NCBI GenBank assembly: GCA_018806915.1
Contig: JAGKQI010000105.1
Coordinates: 1,054,001-1,118,000 of the forward strand
Reading direction: 5' to 3'
Length of the DNA stretch: 64,000 bases
Source: Phytophthora colocasiae
Lineage: Eukaryota; Oomycota; Peronosporomycetes; Peronosporales; Peronosporaceae
A program made the position numbers and the translations under genes. The notes under the pieces were generated by a model, which was given only the letters and a program-made list of their open reading frames with translations, had not been told where the DNA came from and ran no database searches. This document shows, piece by piece, positions 42,304 to 57,300 of this stretch (the stretch's first letter is position 1; each line of letters starts with the position of its first letter).

Positions 42304-45128
42304 ATGTTTTCGTCTGGTCTTCGTGCACGTCGCGGCAGGGCTCTAGTGGCTCGACGCAGCTTCACGACTGCTTCGGCTGCAGCCACATCACACGCATGGG
42401 CCCCCATTGAAGCAAAATGGCAGAAGCGCTGGGCGCAACAGGAGCTAGAGCCAACCACCACGTCCTCCTCCAAGAAGGAACCGTTCTACTGTCTCTCCAT
42501 GTTCCCGTACCCTTCGGGTCAGCTGCACATCGGACACGTACGTGTATACACCATCAGTGACTGCATGGCACGTCTTAAACGAATGCAGGGCTACGACGTG
42601 CTGCACCCGATGGGTTGGGATGCCTTTGGGCTACCTGCTGAGAACGCAGCCATCGAGCGTGGCATCTCGCCTGCGGACTGGACCGTCGCCAACATCTCCC
42701 AAGCCAAGCAGCAACTGAAGGCACTGGGTATTAAATTCGACTGGGATCGTGAGGTCACCACGTGCTCGCCAGACTACTACAAGTGGACGCAGTGGATCTT
42801 CTTGCAGATGTTCGACAAGGGGCTGGCCTACCGCAAGGAAGCGCTCGTGAACTGGGATCCTGTGGACAAGACGGTGCTAGCGAACGAGCAGGTAGATGCC
42901 GAGGGGAGATCCTGGCGCTCGGGCGCGATCGTCGAGCAGCGCTCGCTCAACCAATGGTTCCTGCGCATTACTGAGTATGGAGACCGCTTATTGGTTGATC
43001 TCGACAAGGTACTTGCTGTGGACTGGGAGTCGTGTGTGAATTGGTATATATCTAATTTGTTTGCGTATTTGATGTGGTGCAATGAGTTTAGCTGACCAAG
43101 TGGCCCGACGCCGTGAAGCGTATGCAATCCTCGTGGATAGGGCGCTCGCAGGGCTCTCAGGTTGAGTTTCAGGCTGTGCTGGCTGAAAATGATACCAAAA
43201 TCCCGTTGAAGGTGTTTACTACCCGTGTCGACACTGTCTTTGGTGTGAGCTTCGTGTCGATGGCCCCCGACAGCGTCGAAGTGGAGGCTTTGTTGCCTCA
43301 TGTTCCTTCGGAACAACGTGCCGCTGTCGATGCATACGTTGCCAAGGTGCGTGCCATGAGCAAGGACGACCGCGGTAAGGGCGACACAACGGCAGGAGTA
43401 TTCACAGGGCTGTACGCGCGCCACCCGCTCACAAATCGTCAAGTACCGATTTACTTAGCAGAATACGTTCTGGCTCATTATGGCACTGGCGTGGTGATGG
43501 GTGTGCCTGCACACGATGGTAGAGACTTGGCCTTCGCGCGCCACCACAATCTCGAGGTGCGTTCCGTCGTTGGATGCAGTGATGGAAGTGTGTGCAACGA
43601 GGATGAAGTGTTTACCGAGCATGGGGTGCTGCGCGATAGTGGAGAGTTCTCTGGTATGACTTCGCAGGAGGCAACTAAAGCCATTAATTCTCGTCTCGAG
43701 AATAAGGGCGCTGGAGGTGTCACGACGCAATTCCGCTTACGCGATTGGCTTGTGTCTCGTCAGCGCTACTGGGGTACTCCCGTTCCGATCATTCACTGTC
43801 CGTCATGCGGGCCAGTTGGGGTTCCTACTGAGCAGCTACCTGTGGAACTTCCGCCGGTGGGTAAGGATGTAGCTGACGATTTGCGTGGGAAAGGAAGTAG
43901 CGACTCTCCTCTTGCGCGAATGGCTGGTTGGAAACATTGCAAGTGCCCACGTTGTGGTGGTGGAGCTGAGCGCGACACAGACACACTAGACACGTTTGTG
44001 GACAGCTCGTGGTACTACATGCGCTATTGCGATGCTCGCAACGACGCTGCTGCATTCGAGCCTGAGCAGGCGCAGTCGTGGCTGAAGCGCACTGGCGTAG
44101 ATCTCTATATTGGTGGCATCGAGCACGCGATCCTGCACCTGTTGTATTCACGCTTTGTGACGAAGTTCATGTTTGACCACGGTTTCTTAGCCACCGATGA
44201 ACCTTTTGCCCAGCTCCTGGCACAAGGTATGGTGCTCGGCCGTACACACAAATCACCTGGGTCTCTGCGAGCTCTGGCGCCGGCAGAATACCAAGAGGTG
44301 GTGAAAGATGGCCGTCCAGTCATTGTCGAAAAGAAGACTGGGCTGCCCGTAGTGACGCTGTGGGAAAAGATGTCCAAGTCCAAGCACAACGGTGTGGACC
44401 CTGAGCAGATCCGTGCCCGCCACGGTGCTGATGTTACTCGCCTCGCGGTGCTCTTCAAGGCACCACCTGCCCATGAGCTGGAATGGGATGAAGCTGACCT
44501 CGCAGGCCAATCGCGCTGGTTGGCGCGCATTTGGTCTCTTCTAGATGGTGCATTATCCCACCGACACCAAGGTTCGAGTCTTCCTTCAACAGATGAAGAA
44601 GAAAAGGAGCTTCGTCATGAGCTTCATGGAACAATCAAGCGCGTGACCGAGGCATTGAATGACTTTCAGTCGTTCAACGTCGCTATCGCTGAGCTCATGA
44701 AGCTGTCTAACCTACTTGGGGAGCGTCGCACGCAGCTGCAGGGATCTGCTGCCTATGAAGAATCTCTGCGCGCGCTGGTTCAGATGTTGTCCCCGTTGGC
44801 TCCTCACACCGCAGCTGAAATGTATCAGGCTCTGCAAGACGGCGATGCTGCAGCTGATGTTCACACGTGCGCGTGGCCTGCGTACGATCCGGCGCTGTTG
44901 GATCGTGCTCAAGTGAAAGTAGTCCTCCAGGTGCAAGGAAAACCGCGTGATACCATTCTCGTGGACCCAGCTTTACTTGAAGCTCGTGATTCGGACGCCG
45001 TGTTGGCTCTGGCGCTCTCCTCTCCTGCAGTGCAGCGCCATTTGCAAGGTCGTGACGTACGCAAGGCGATCTTGGTCACTCCAAAGAAACAAGGGACTCA
45101 TGGACTACTTAATATTGTGGCAAAGTAG
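42304..45128 (+). CDS. LARS2: leucyl-tRNA synthetase, bacterial/mitochondrial type
   Basis: Two exons, 42304-43008 and 43092-45128 (83-nt intron, phase 0), give 913 aa. It charges tRNA-Leu with leucine. The HIGH signature is at residues 75-78 ([13 protein letters not shown]) and KMSKS near 661 ([15 protein letters not shown]). Between them are the CP1 editing domain and a Cys motif pair typical of a zinc ribbon ([13 protein letters not shown]). The anticodon-binding and C-terminal domains follow ([26 protein letters not shown]). The first 30 residues are Arg/Ser/Ala-rich without acids ([20 protein letters not shown]), a mitochondrial presequence. Length suits bacterial LeuRS (about 860 aa) plus presequence, not the longer cytosolic eukaryotic form. 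Confidence 0.95.
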
Positions 45129-45318
45129 ATGCAGTGTATATCAAGCTGGCTAGAGTGTTCGAGTGATAGTTGCAGTGTATCGACAAATAGACCCTGTCGT
45201 TTACCATCTTCGCTACGTCTAGTGCTCGCACAAATGGTGGTGTACGGTTGTAAATGCAAAAGATATGCAATGTAGATATATATTATTTTCTTATGTGCAT
45301 CGCTGCGAAATGCAATAT

Positions 45319-48300
45319 TTAGTACGCTGTCAAAGCAATCTTCTTCCACATACTCCCAGTCCCGCAGAAGTAAATCGCGCTGTCATCATACCGAAGTGTC
45401 CCTGCGACACACGTCGAATTTCCAGTAGGAGCTGGAGACGCTGTGGTCACAGCACTTCCTGCGAAAACAACGTTGCCACTTTCCGAAAAGACAACATCGC
45501 CACTTCCTGAGAAAACAACGTCACCACTTCCCGAAAAGGCAACGTCGCCACCCGTAAGCTTCAGCTTTGGTGACGATATTGTAAGTGCTGCCGTAGACCC
45601 GGTCTGGGAATGAACGATGGAAGCCTCCACTGCACTCAGCTGCAACTGCCCGAGAACATTTGCTGCGAGGGCTTTCACAACACTTCCGGCGACGTCCACA
45701 TACAAAACGTCTGTAGAACCATCCTTCGAGACACGGAAATTGTGCGAGTCGACATGAAGGGGACCACCCGACACAGTCGTCAACGTTCCAGCAATCATCA
45801 CTTGTGATGCCGCTGTGAGCTGAATAGTAGATGCCGTGGAAGTAAAAGCAACCGCTAAGCTGCTACCAGCCAACTCCGTACTTGTAACCTTCAGAAGATC
45901 TGATCCCCCAGTTGTAGCGTTCTTCACGTAAAATCCGCCATTAGCTACTGGTCCTGCACCGATGTACGCGTGTACTGAACCACCTGTCCCGGACGTAGAA
46001 TCACCGGCAGTCAAATCGACAGAGCCACCAATACTAGCTGAGGCTGTTGTTTTACCAGCAGCTATTGTTATGGCCCCACCATTCCCGGTGTTTCCATCTC
46101 CAACTGACAGTGCAATTGCACCTCCCGAGCCACCGCTAGAAGAACCAGAACTGAGTGTGATGCCACCGCTATTTGCGCTTGTCGCTGCGCCAGAAGATAA
46201 CGTGATGGCACCACTCCCAGATCCTGGACCACCTGTCCCGGTCCCCATCGAGATAGCGCCTCCGACGCCACCAGTACTGCTCCCACTTGACAACTTAATG
46301 TCGCCTCCATTGCCTGTGCCACCATTGCCGCTGTTGATATTAACAGCACCACCAGAGGTACTTCCTCCTCCAGCGTTAATTGTAGCGATGCCACCTGCAC
46401 CAGCTGTGGTCGTTCCGGCAGAAGCCGTCCAACTTCCACCTATTGTCGATTTACCGGTTCCAACAGCCAAAGTCATGCTACCAGCAAGACCATTAGTTGA
46501 AGCGCCTGTTGAAAGCGTTAATGCCCCCGTTGGACCGGATGCTGATCCCGAGCCAAATGACGCGTCTCCACTTCCAGCAGACCCACCTGCCGCTGACACT
46601 ATCTGGACCAACCCGCTCGAACTGCTTGTGCTAGTTCCGCTAGCAATAGAGATGGCACCTCCGTCACCTGTTGACCCAGTGCCACCAGCTAGTTTGATCT
46701 TGCCTCCACTTGCTCCACCACCTGCAGTCCCACTTACGTCACCACCGGTCCCGCTGTCACTTTGACCAGCATCGAGGCGCAAACCGCCACCAATACCAGT
46801 CGTACCCGCGCCAACAGATATGGAAATGGCGCCGCCAATACCACTTGAAGTGGAGCCCGAAGAAATTGTGATAGAACCACTGTTTCCAGAAGTAGCTGAC
46901 CCAGACGTTAGTGAGATCGCTCCGCTCGCACCAGGCACTGATTTCGTAGCAGACGAAATATCAACACTTCCACTAGCAGCAGCAGACAAGCTGGTACCAC
47001 TTAAGAGCGTGATAGACCCGCCAGCACCAGCGCCACCAGAAGTGCTAGTCGCACCGGCTTGGATCTTTACAGCTCCGCCGCCACCGCCCCCATCACCGGA
47101 CGAAATCGCCACTTCACCGCCGATTGCTGCCCCCGCAGAGGCTATTCCGGCAGACATTGTAAGCGCACCGCCAGCTCCGACGTTGCCCGATCCAACTTGG
47201 ACTTCTATATCGCCACCGGTGCCACCCACGGCATTTCCTGTGGAAAGTGCGAGAGAACCAGAGCTACCAGCCCCGGTGGTACCGGTTGCCAATTGCATGT
47301 TCCCACTCACACCAGTCGTACCTCCATTTGCACTCAAAATCTCAACTTTTCCCGAGCTCTTGGCAGTTCCTGTTCCGCTGATAAGCGAAAGAAGACCACC
47401 CGTCGTAGAAGCCGAAGTACCAGCTGACAGTATAATGCTGCCTCCAATCCCAGAACCGACAGTAGAGTCAGAAGAAGAGCCACCGACTAGGGAGATACCT
47501 CCTCCGTTTCCAACTGTGCCACTACCAACAGACATAGAGATTCCGCCCCCAGCACCACCAGTCGATGCGCCAGTCGATAAAGAGACTGAGCCGCTTGATC
47601 CTGCGGACGCAGGACCGGTTCGTACCATAACAGTACCACTGGTGCTTGTTGCTACTGTAGGGTTAGTCAATGAGCCCGTCGTCAGCAACAGAGCGCCACT
47701 GATACCGCTAGTTGGTTTGCCGCTCGCGAGTGACAACGCGCCACCAGTGCTACCTCCAGCACCACCAGCCAGCACCAAATCACCACCTGTACCCGTGCTG
47801 CCACCACTGCCACCCAAGATAGTCACTTTTCCACCAATGCCGGAGGAGTCGCTCGTTGTACCACCTGTGACCGACACAGCGCCCCCGACTCCTCCCGCTC
47901 CGATACCAGTTCCACCAGCTACAGTGACTACACCACTCGCACCGCCAGTGCTTGCACCTGAAGCAAGTGTAACATCTCCGGATGCCCCAGCATTACTGTT
48001 ACCAGAGCTCATTGTCACAACACCCGATACAGCACTACTTGCCGAGCTGATAAGAACTTGACCACTAGTGCTTGACGTAGCTGATACGGATCCGCTCGTA
48101 ATAGAAATAGTTCCACCCACACTTGTTGAAGCGCTGGTTGCACCCGCGGCAAGCCTAATATCGCCACCAGCTCCTACTGTTCCACTTCCGACTGATACTG
48201 TAATAGATCCGCCAGCACCACCAGTACTTACACCTGTCGACAGTGCAATAGATCCACTCGAACCAGAAGAAGCAGGACCAGACCGAATCGTAACAGCACC

Positions 48301-51300
48301 ACTACTGGTTGCCATCGGGCTAACTAAGGATCCCGTGGCCATTACTAGTGCCCCACTGGTACCGCTTGACGCACTTCCAGTCCCAAGGTACAACGCTCCG
48401 CCAGTACTTCCCCCAGCACCTCCAGTTAGCTCCAGAGCGCCACCAGTACCTGTGCTGCCACTAGTACCGCCAGACACGGATACCTTGCCACCAGCACCAG
48501 CGGTATCATTCGTCGAACCACCTTTGACCAACACATCACCTCCAATCCCATTTGCCCCGACACCATTCCCACCAGTCACAGTCACAACACCGCTCGTACC
48601 ACCAGTACTTGCACCTGTGGCTAAAGTGACAGACCCTGACATTCCATTGCTACTAACACCGGACGCCACCATCACATCACCCGATATTGAGCTATCAGCC
48701 GATCCAATCGAAACAGATCCACTAGCGTAACTGAGGTCAGCACCACCACTAGAAATTTCAACAGCACCACCTCCCAAGCTATGTGCACCAGAGTTGCTTC
48801 CGGCCGTCAGAGACACCTTGCCACCCGCGCCACTCGTGCCGTCGCCCACACTCACCAACACGGAGCCGCCGTTGCCGCCCGTGCTGCCTCCGCTGCCCAG
48901 CAACACGTTGCCGGAAGACCCGCCACTCGCACTACCGCTGCTCAAGCTCAGCACGCCAGACCGACCGGCACTGCCGCCAGACCCAGTGCTCAGCGAAATC
49001 CAGCCGCTAGTGCTGGACACACCGCGACCGCTCACCACGTTGACAGAACCGCCAGTGCCACTCGATGCACTCGCCGAAGCTGTCGACTCGCCCGCTGACA
49101 GCGAGACCGACCCGCCCGACACACTGTTGCCAGAACCCACCGACAGCGAGATCGACCCGCCCTGGCCGCCCGTCGACACACCAGTGTTCATGGTGACGGA
49201 GCCGCTGTTGCCCGAGCGACTCACGCCACTTGTAACCTGTACACTACCTCCCACACCAGTGTTACCTGTGCCCACCGACAGCTCGATGTTGCCGCCTCGC
49301 CCTCCATTCGATGGACCTGTCGTCACACGAACAGACCCACTCGACGACTGCGACGCAGCACCGCTCGACACAGACAACGACCCACTCGTGCCGGACGAGG
49401 CACTCCACAGCGACACGTCGCCGCTCGTCGTGCTACTTCCTCCGCCTACGCCGCTGGTCACCGAGATAGACCCGCCTGTCAGCACACCGTTCCCGCCGAT
49501 CAGCTCGATCAAACCGCCGGAGCCTGAGCTGCGCCCGGCCGTCAGAGACACCTTGCCGCCCGCGCCACTCGTGCCGTCGCCCACACTCACCAACACGGAG
49601 CCGCCGTTGCCGCCCGTGCTGCCTCCGCTGCCCAGCAACACGTTGCCGGAAGACCCGCCACTCGCACTACCGCTGCTCAAGCTCAGCACGCCAGACCGAC
49701 CGGCACTGCCGCCAGACCCAGTGCTCAGCGAAATCCAGCCGCTAGTGCTGGACACACCGCGACCGCTCACCACGTTGACAGAACCGCCAGTGCCACTCGA
49801 TGCACTCGCCGAAGCTGTCGACTCGCCCGCTGACAGCGAGACCGACCCGCCCGACACACTGTTGCCAGAACCCACCGACAGCGAGATCGACCCGCCCTGG
49901 CCGCCCGTCGACACACCAGTGTTCATGGTGACGGAGCCGCTGTTGCCCGAGCGACTCACGCCACTCGTCAGACGCAGACTGCCGCTCACACCACTCGTTA
50001 CCGTGGCACTGTCCGACGTCGTCAGCGATATGTCGCCGCTAGAAGACGTCGCACCCGCACCGCCCGCACCGCTCTGCAGCGAGATCGACCCGCCAGTCGT
50101 CACACCACTGCCGCCGCTCAGCGAGATCGACCCACCTACCGTGCCAGCAGCTCCACCACTGGAAGCCGTGAACGAGTCGCCAGACCGAAGCGAAATGGAC
50201 CCGCCGGCGCCACTATTACCCGGACCCACATTAACCAACACGGAGCCGCCGTTGCCGCCCGTGCTGCCTCCGCTGCCCAGCAACACGTTGCCGGAAGACC
50301 CGCCACTCGCACTACCGCTGCTCAAGCTCAGCACGCCAGACCGACCGGCACTGCCGCCAGACCCAGTGCTCAGCGAAATCCAGCCGCTAGTGCTGGACAC
50401 ACCGCGACCGCTCACCACGTTGACAGAACCGCCAGTGCCACTCGATGCACTCGCCGAAGCTGTCGACTCGCCCGCTGACAGCGAGACCGACCCGCCCGAC
50501 ACACTGTTGCCAGAACCCACCGACAGCGAGATCGACCCGCCCTGGCCGCCCGTCGACACACCAGTGTTCATGGTGACGGAGCCGCTGTTGCCCGAGCGAC
50601 TCACGCCACTCGTCAGACGCAGACTGCCGCTCACACCACTCGTTACCGTGGCACTGTCCGACGTCGTCAGCGATATGTCGCCGCTAGAAGACGTCGCACC
50701 CGCACCGCCCGCACCGCTCTGCAGCGAGATCGACCCGCCAGTCGTCACACCACTGCCGCCGCTCAGCGAGATCGACCCACCTACCGTGCCAGCAGCTCCA
50801 CCACTGGAAGCCGTGAACGAGTCGCCAGACCGAAGCGAAATGGACCCGCCGGCGCCACTATTACCCGGACCCACATTAACCAACACGGAGCCGCCGTTGC
50901 CGCCCGTGCTGCCTCCGGTGCTCACCGTCACTCCGCCGACCTTGCCCACCGTCGCAGAACCAGTCGTGAGACTGATCATACCAGACGAACCACCAGTACT
51001 CGACCCGCCATCCGGAGTGCGCACCACCACGTTACCGCTCGTGAAGCTGCTGCTCGTGCCGCTCGTCACCTCCACGTTGCCGCCCACACCACTACTCGCA
51101 GTCGTAGCAGTCGTAGTAGTCGTAGCACCACTGCTCAACAACACGTTACCGCCTGCTCCAGTGTTACCTGTGCCCACCGACAGCTCGATGTTGCCGCCTC
51201 GCCCTCCATTCGATGGACCTGTCGTCACACGAACAGACCCACTCGACGACTGCGACGCAGCACCGCTCGACACAGACAACGACCCACTCGTGCCGGACGA

Positions 51301-54300
51301 GGCACTCCACAGCGACACGTCGCCGCTCGTCGTGCTACTTCCTCCGCCTACGCCGCTGGTCAAGCTGATCGCCCCGCCTGTCAGCACACCGTTCCCGCCG
51401 ATCAGCTCGATCAAACCGCCGGAGCCTGAGCTGCGCCCGGCCGTCAGAGACACCTTGCCGCCCGCGCCACTCGTGCCGTCGCCCACACTCACCAACACGG
51501 AGCCGCCGTTGCCGCCCGTGCTGCCTCCGCTGCCCAGCAACACGTTGCCGGAAGACCCGCCACTCGCACTACCGCTGCTCAAGCTCAGCACGCCAGACCG
51601 ACCGGCACTGCCGCCAGACCCAGTGCTCAGCGAAATCCAGCCGCTAGTGCTGGACACACCGCGACCGCTCACCACGTTGACAGAACCGCCAGTGCCACTC
51701 GATGCACTTCGCCGAAGCTGTCGACTCGCCCGCTGACAGCGAGACCGACCCGCCCGACACACTGTTGCCAGAACCCACCGACAGCGAGATCGACCCGCCC
51801 TGGCCGCCCGTCGACACACCAGTGTTCATGGTGACGGAGCCGCTGTTGCCCGAGCGACTCACGCCACTCGTCAGACGCAGACTGCCGCTCACACCACTCG
51901 TTACCGTGGCACTGTCCGACGTCGTCAGCGATATGTCGCCGCTAGAAGACGTCGCACCCGCACCGCCCGCACCGCTCTGCAGCGAGATCGACCCGCCAGT
52001 CGTCACACCACTGCCGCCGCTCAGCGAGATCGACCCACCTACCGTGCCAGCAGCTCCACCACTGGAAGCCGTGAACGAGTCGCCAGACCGAAGCGAAATG
52101 GACCCGCCGGCGCCACTATTACCCGGACCCACATTAACCAACACGGAGCCGCCGTTGCCGCCCGTGCTGCCTCCGGTGCTCACCGTCACTCCGCCGACCT
52201 TGCCCACCGTCGCAGAACCAGTCGTGAGACTGATCATACCAGACGAACCACCAGTACTCGACCCGCCATCCGGAGTGCGCACCACCACGTTACCGCTCGT
52301 GAAGCTGCTGCTCGTGCCGCTCGTCACCTCCACGTTGCCGCCCACACCACTACTCGCAGTCGTAGAAGTCGTAGTAGTCGTAGCACCACCGCTCAACAAC
52401 ACGTTACCGCCTGCTCCAGTGTTACCTGTGCCCACCGACAGCTCGATGTTGCCGCCTCGCCCTCCATTCGATGGACCTGTCGTCACACGAACAGAACCAC
52501 TCGACGACTGCGACGCAGCACCGCTCGACACAGACAACGACCCACTCGTGCCGGACGAGGCACTCCACAGCGACACGTCGCCGCTCGTCGTGCTACTTCC
52601 TCCGCCTACGCCGCTGGTCAGCGAGATCGCCCCGCCTGTCAGCACACCGTTCCCGCCGATCAGCTCGATCAAACCGCCGGAGCCTGAGCTGCGCCCGGCC
52701 GTCAGAGACACCTTGCCGCCCGCGCCACTCGTGCCGTCGCCCACACTCACCAACACGGAGCCGCCGTTGCCGCCCGTGCTGCCTCCGCTGCCCAGCAACA
52801 CGTTGCCGGAAGACCCGCCACTCGCACTACCGCTGCTCAAGCTCAGCACGCCAGACCGACCGGCACTGCCGCCAGACCCAGTGCTCAGCGAAATCCAGCC
52901 GCTAGTGCTGGACACACCGCGACCGCTCACCACGTTGACAGAACCGCCAGTGCCACTCGATGCACTCGCCGAAGCTGTCGACTCGCCCGCTGACAGCGAG
53001 ACCGACCCGCCCGACACACTGTTGCCAGAACCCACCGACAGCGAGATCGACCCGCCCTGGCCGCCCGTCGACACACCAGTGTTCATGGTGACGGAGCCGC
53101 TGTTGCCCGAGCGACTCACGCCACTCGTCAGACGCAGACTGCCGCTCACACCACTCGTTACCGTGGCACTGTCCGACGTCGTCAGCGATATGTCGCCGCT
53201 AGAAGACGTCGCACCCGCACCGCCCGCACCACTCTGCAGCGAGATCGACCCGCCAGTCGTCACACCACTGCCGCCGCTCAGCGAGATCGACCCACCTACC
53301 GTGCCAGCAGCTCCACCACTGGAAGCCGTGAACGAGTCGCCAGACCGAAGCGAAATGGACCCGCCGGCGCCACTATTACCCGGACCCACATTAACCAACA
53401 CGGAGCCGCCGTTGCCGCCCGTGCTGCCTCCAGTGCTCACCGTCGCTCCGCCGACCTTGCCCACCGTCGCCAGAACCAGTCGTGAGACTGATCATACCAG
53501 ACGAACCACCAGTACTCGACCCGCCATCCGGAGTGCGCACCACCACGTTACCGCTCGTGAAGCTGCTGCTCGTGCCGCTCGTCACCTCCACGTTGCCGCC
53601 CACACCACTACTCTCGCAGTCGTAGCAGTCGTAGTAGTCGTAGCACCACCTGCTCAACAACACGTTACCGCCTGCACCAGTGTTACCTGTGCCCACCGAC
53701 AGCTCGATGTTGCCGCCTCGCCCTCCATTCGATGGACCTGTCGTCACACGAACAGAACCACTCGACGACTGCGACGCAGCACCGCTCGACACAGACAACG
53801 ACCCACTCGTGCCGGACGAGGCACTCCACAGCGACACGTCGCCGCTCGTCGTGCTACTTCCTCCGCCTACGCCGCTGGTCAAGCTGATCGCCCCGCCTGT
53901 CAGCACACCGTTCCCGCCGATCAGCTCGATCAAACCGCCGGAGCCTGAGCTGCGCCCGGCCGTCAGAGACACCTTGCCGCCCGCGCCACTCGTGCCGTCG
54001 CCCACACTCACCAACACGGAGCCGCCGTTGCCGCCCGTGCTGCCTCCGCTGCCCAGCAACACGTTGCCGGAAGACCCGCCACTCGCACTACCGCTGCTCA
54101 AGCTCAGCACGCCAGACCGACCGGCACTGCCGCCAGACCCAGTGCTCAGCGAAATCCAGCCGCTAGTGCTGGACACACCGCGACCGCTCACCACGTTGAC
54201 AGAACCGCCAGTGCCACTCGATGCACTCGCCGAAGCTGTCGACTCGCCCGCTGACAGCGAGACCGACCCGCCCGACACACTGTTGCCAGAACCCACCGAC

Positions 54301-57300
54301 AGCGAGATCGACCCGCCCTGGCCGCCCGTCGACACACCAGTGTTCATGGTGACGGAGCCGCTGTTGCCCGAGCGACTCACGCCACTCGTCAGACGCAGAC
54401 TGCCGCTCACACCACTCGTTACCGTGGCACTGTCCGACGTCGTCAGCGATATGTCGCCGCTAGAAGACGTCGCACCCGCACCGCCCGCACCGCTCTGCAG
54501 CGAGATCGACCCGCCAGTCGTCACACCACTGCCGCCGCTCAGCGAGATCGACCCACCTACCGTGCCAGCAGCTCCACCACTGGAAGCCGTGAACGAGTCG
54601 CCAGACCGAAGCGAAATGGACCCGCCGGCGCCACTATTGCCCGGACCCACATTAACCAACACGGAGCCGCCGTTGCCGCCCGTGCTGCCTCCGGTGCTCA
54701 CCGTCACTCCGCCGACCTTGCCCACCGTCGCAGAACCAGTCGTGAGACTGATCATACCAGACGAACCACCAGTACTCGACCCGCCATCCGGAGTGCGCAC
54801 CACCACGTTACCGCTCGTGAAGCTGCTGCTCGTGCCGCTCGTCACCTCCACGTTGCCGCCCACACCACTACTCGCAGTCGTAGCAGTCGTAGTAGTCGTA
54901 GCACCACTGCTCAACAACACGTTACCGCCTGCTCCAGTGTTACCTGTGCCCACCGACAGCTCGATGTTGCCGCCTCGCCCTCCATTCGATGGACCTGTCG
55001 TCACACGAACAGACCCACTCGACGACTGCGACGCAGCACCGCTCGACACAGACAACGACCCACTCGTGCCGGACGAGGCACTCCACAGCGACACGTCGCC
55101 GCTCGTCGTGCTACTTCCTCCGCCTACGCCGCTGGTCAAGCTGATCGCCCCGCCTGTCAGCACACCGTTCCCGCCGATCAGCTCGATCAAACCGCCGGAG
55201 CCTGAGCTGCGCCCGGCCGTCAGAGACACCTTGCCGCCCGCGCCACTCGTGCCGTCGCCCACACTCACCAACACGGAGCCGCCGTTGCCGCCCGTGCTGC
55301 CTCCGCTGCCCAGCAACACGTTGCCGGAAGACCCGCCACTCGCACTACCGCTGCTCAAGCTCAGCACGCCAGACCGACCGGCACTGCCGCCAGACTCAGT
55401 GCTCAGCGAAATCCAGCCGCTAGTGCTGGACACACCGCGACCGCTCACCACGTTGACAGAACCGCCAGTGCCACTCGATGCACTCGCCGAAGCTGTCGAC
55501 TCGCCCGCTGACAGCGAGACCGACCCGCCCGACACACTGTTGCCAGAACCCACCGACAGCGAGATCGACCCGCCCTGGCCGCCCGTCGACACACCAGTGT
55601 TCATGGTGACGGAGCCGCTGTTGCCCGAGCGACTCACGCCACTCGTCAGACGCAGACCTGCCGCTCACACCACTTCGTTACCGTGGCACTGTCCGACGTC
55701 GTCAGCGATATGTCGCCGCTAGAAGACGTCGCACCCGCACCGCCCGCACCACTCTGCAGCGAGATCGACCCGCCAGTCGTCACACCACTGCCGCCGCTCA
55801 GCGAGATCGACCCACCTACCGTGCCAGCAGCTCCACCACTGGAAGCCGTGAACGAGTCGCCAGACCGAAGCGAAATGGACCCGCCGGCGCCACTATTGCC
55901 CGGACCCACATTAACCAACACGGAGCCGCCGTTGCCGCCCGTGCTGCCTCCGGTGCTCACCGTCACTCCGCCGACCTTGCCCACCGTCGCAGAACCAGTC
56001 GTGAGACTGATCATACCAGACGAACCACCAGTACTCGACCCGCCATCCGGAGTGCGCACCACCACGTTACCGCTCGTGAAGCTGCTGCTCGTGCCGCTCG
56101 TCACCTCCACGTTGCCGCCCGCACCACTACTCGCAGTCGTAGCAGTCGTAGTAGTCGTAGCACCACCGTTCAACAACACGTTACCGCCTGCACCAGTGTT
56201 ACCTGTGCCCACCGACAGCTCGATGTTGCCGCCTCGCCCTCCATTCGATGGACCTGTCGTCACACGAACAGAACCACTCGACGACTGCGACGCAGCACCG
56301 CTCGACACAGACAACGACCCACTCGTGCCGGACGAGGCACTCCACAGCGACACGTCGCCGCTCGTCGTGCTACTTCCTCCGCCTACGCCGCTGGTCAAGC
56401 TGATCGCCCCGCCTGTCAGCACACCGTTCCCGCCGATCAGCTCGATCAAACCGCCGGAGCCTGAGCTGCGCCCGGCCGTCAGAGACACCTTGCCGCCCGC
56501 GCCACTCGTGCCGTCGCCCACACTCACCAACACGGAGCCGCCGTTGCCGCCCGTGCTGCCTCCGCTGCCCAGCAACACGTTGCCGGAAGACCCGCCACTC
56601 GCACTACCGCTGCTCAAGCTCAGCACGCCAGACCGACCGGCACTGCCGCCAGACCCAGTGCTCAGCGAAATCCAGCCGCTAGTGCTGGACACACCGCGAC
56701 CGCTCACCACGTTGACAGAACCGCCAGTGCCACTCGATGCACTCGCCGAAGCTGTCGACTCGCCCGCTGACAGCGAGACCGACCCGCCCGACACACTGTT
56801 GCCAGAACCCACCGACAGCGAGATCGACCCGCCCTGGCCGCCCGTCGACACACCAGTGTTCATGGTGACGGAGCCGCTGTTGCCCGAGCGACTCACGCCA
56901 CTCGTCAGACGCAGACTGCCGCTCACACCACTCGTTACCGTGGCACTGTCCGACGTCGTCAGCGATATGTCGCCGCTAGAAGACGTCGCACCCGCACCGC
57001 CCGCACCGCTCTGCAGCGAGATCGACCCGCCAGTCGTCACACCACTGCCGCCGCTCAGCGAGATCGACCCACCTACCGTGCCAGCAGCTCCACCACTGGA
57101 AGCCGTGAACGAGTCGCCAGACCGAAGCGAAATGGACCCGCCGGCGCCACTATTGCCCGGACCCACATTAACCAACACGGAGCCGCCGTTGCCGCCCGTG
57201 CTGCCTCCGGTGCTCACCGTCACTCCGCCGACCTTGCCCACCGTCGCAGAACCAGTCGTGAGACTGATCATACCAGACGAACCACCAGTACTCGACCCGC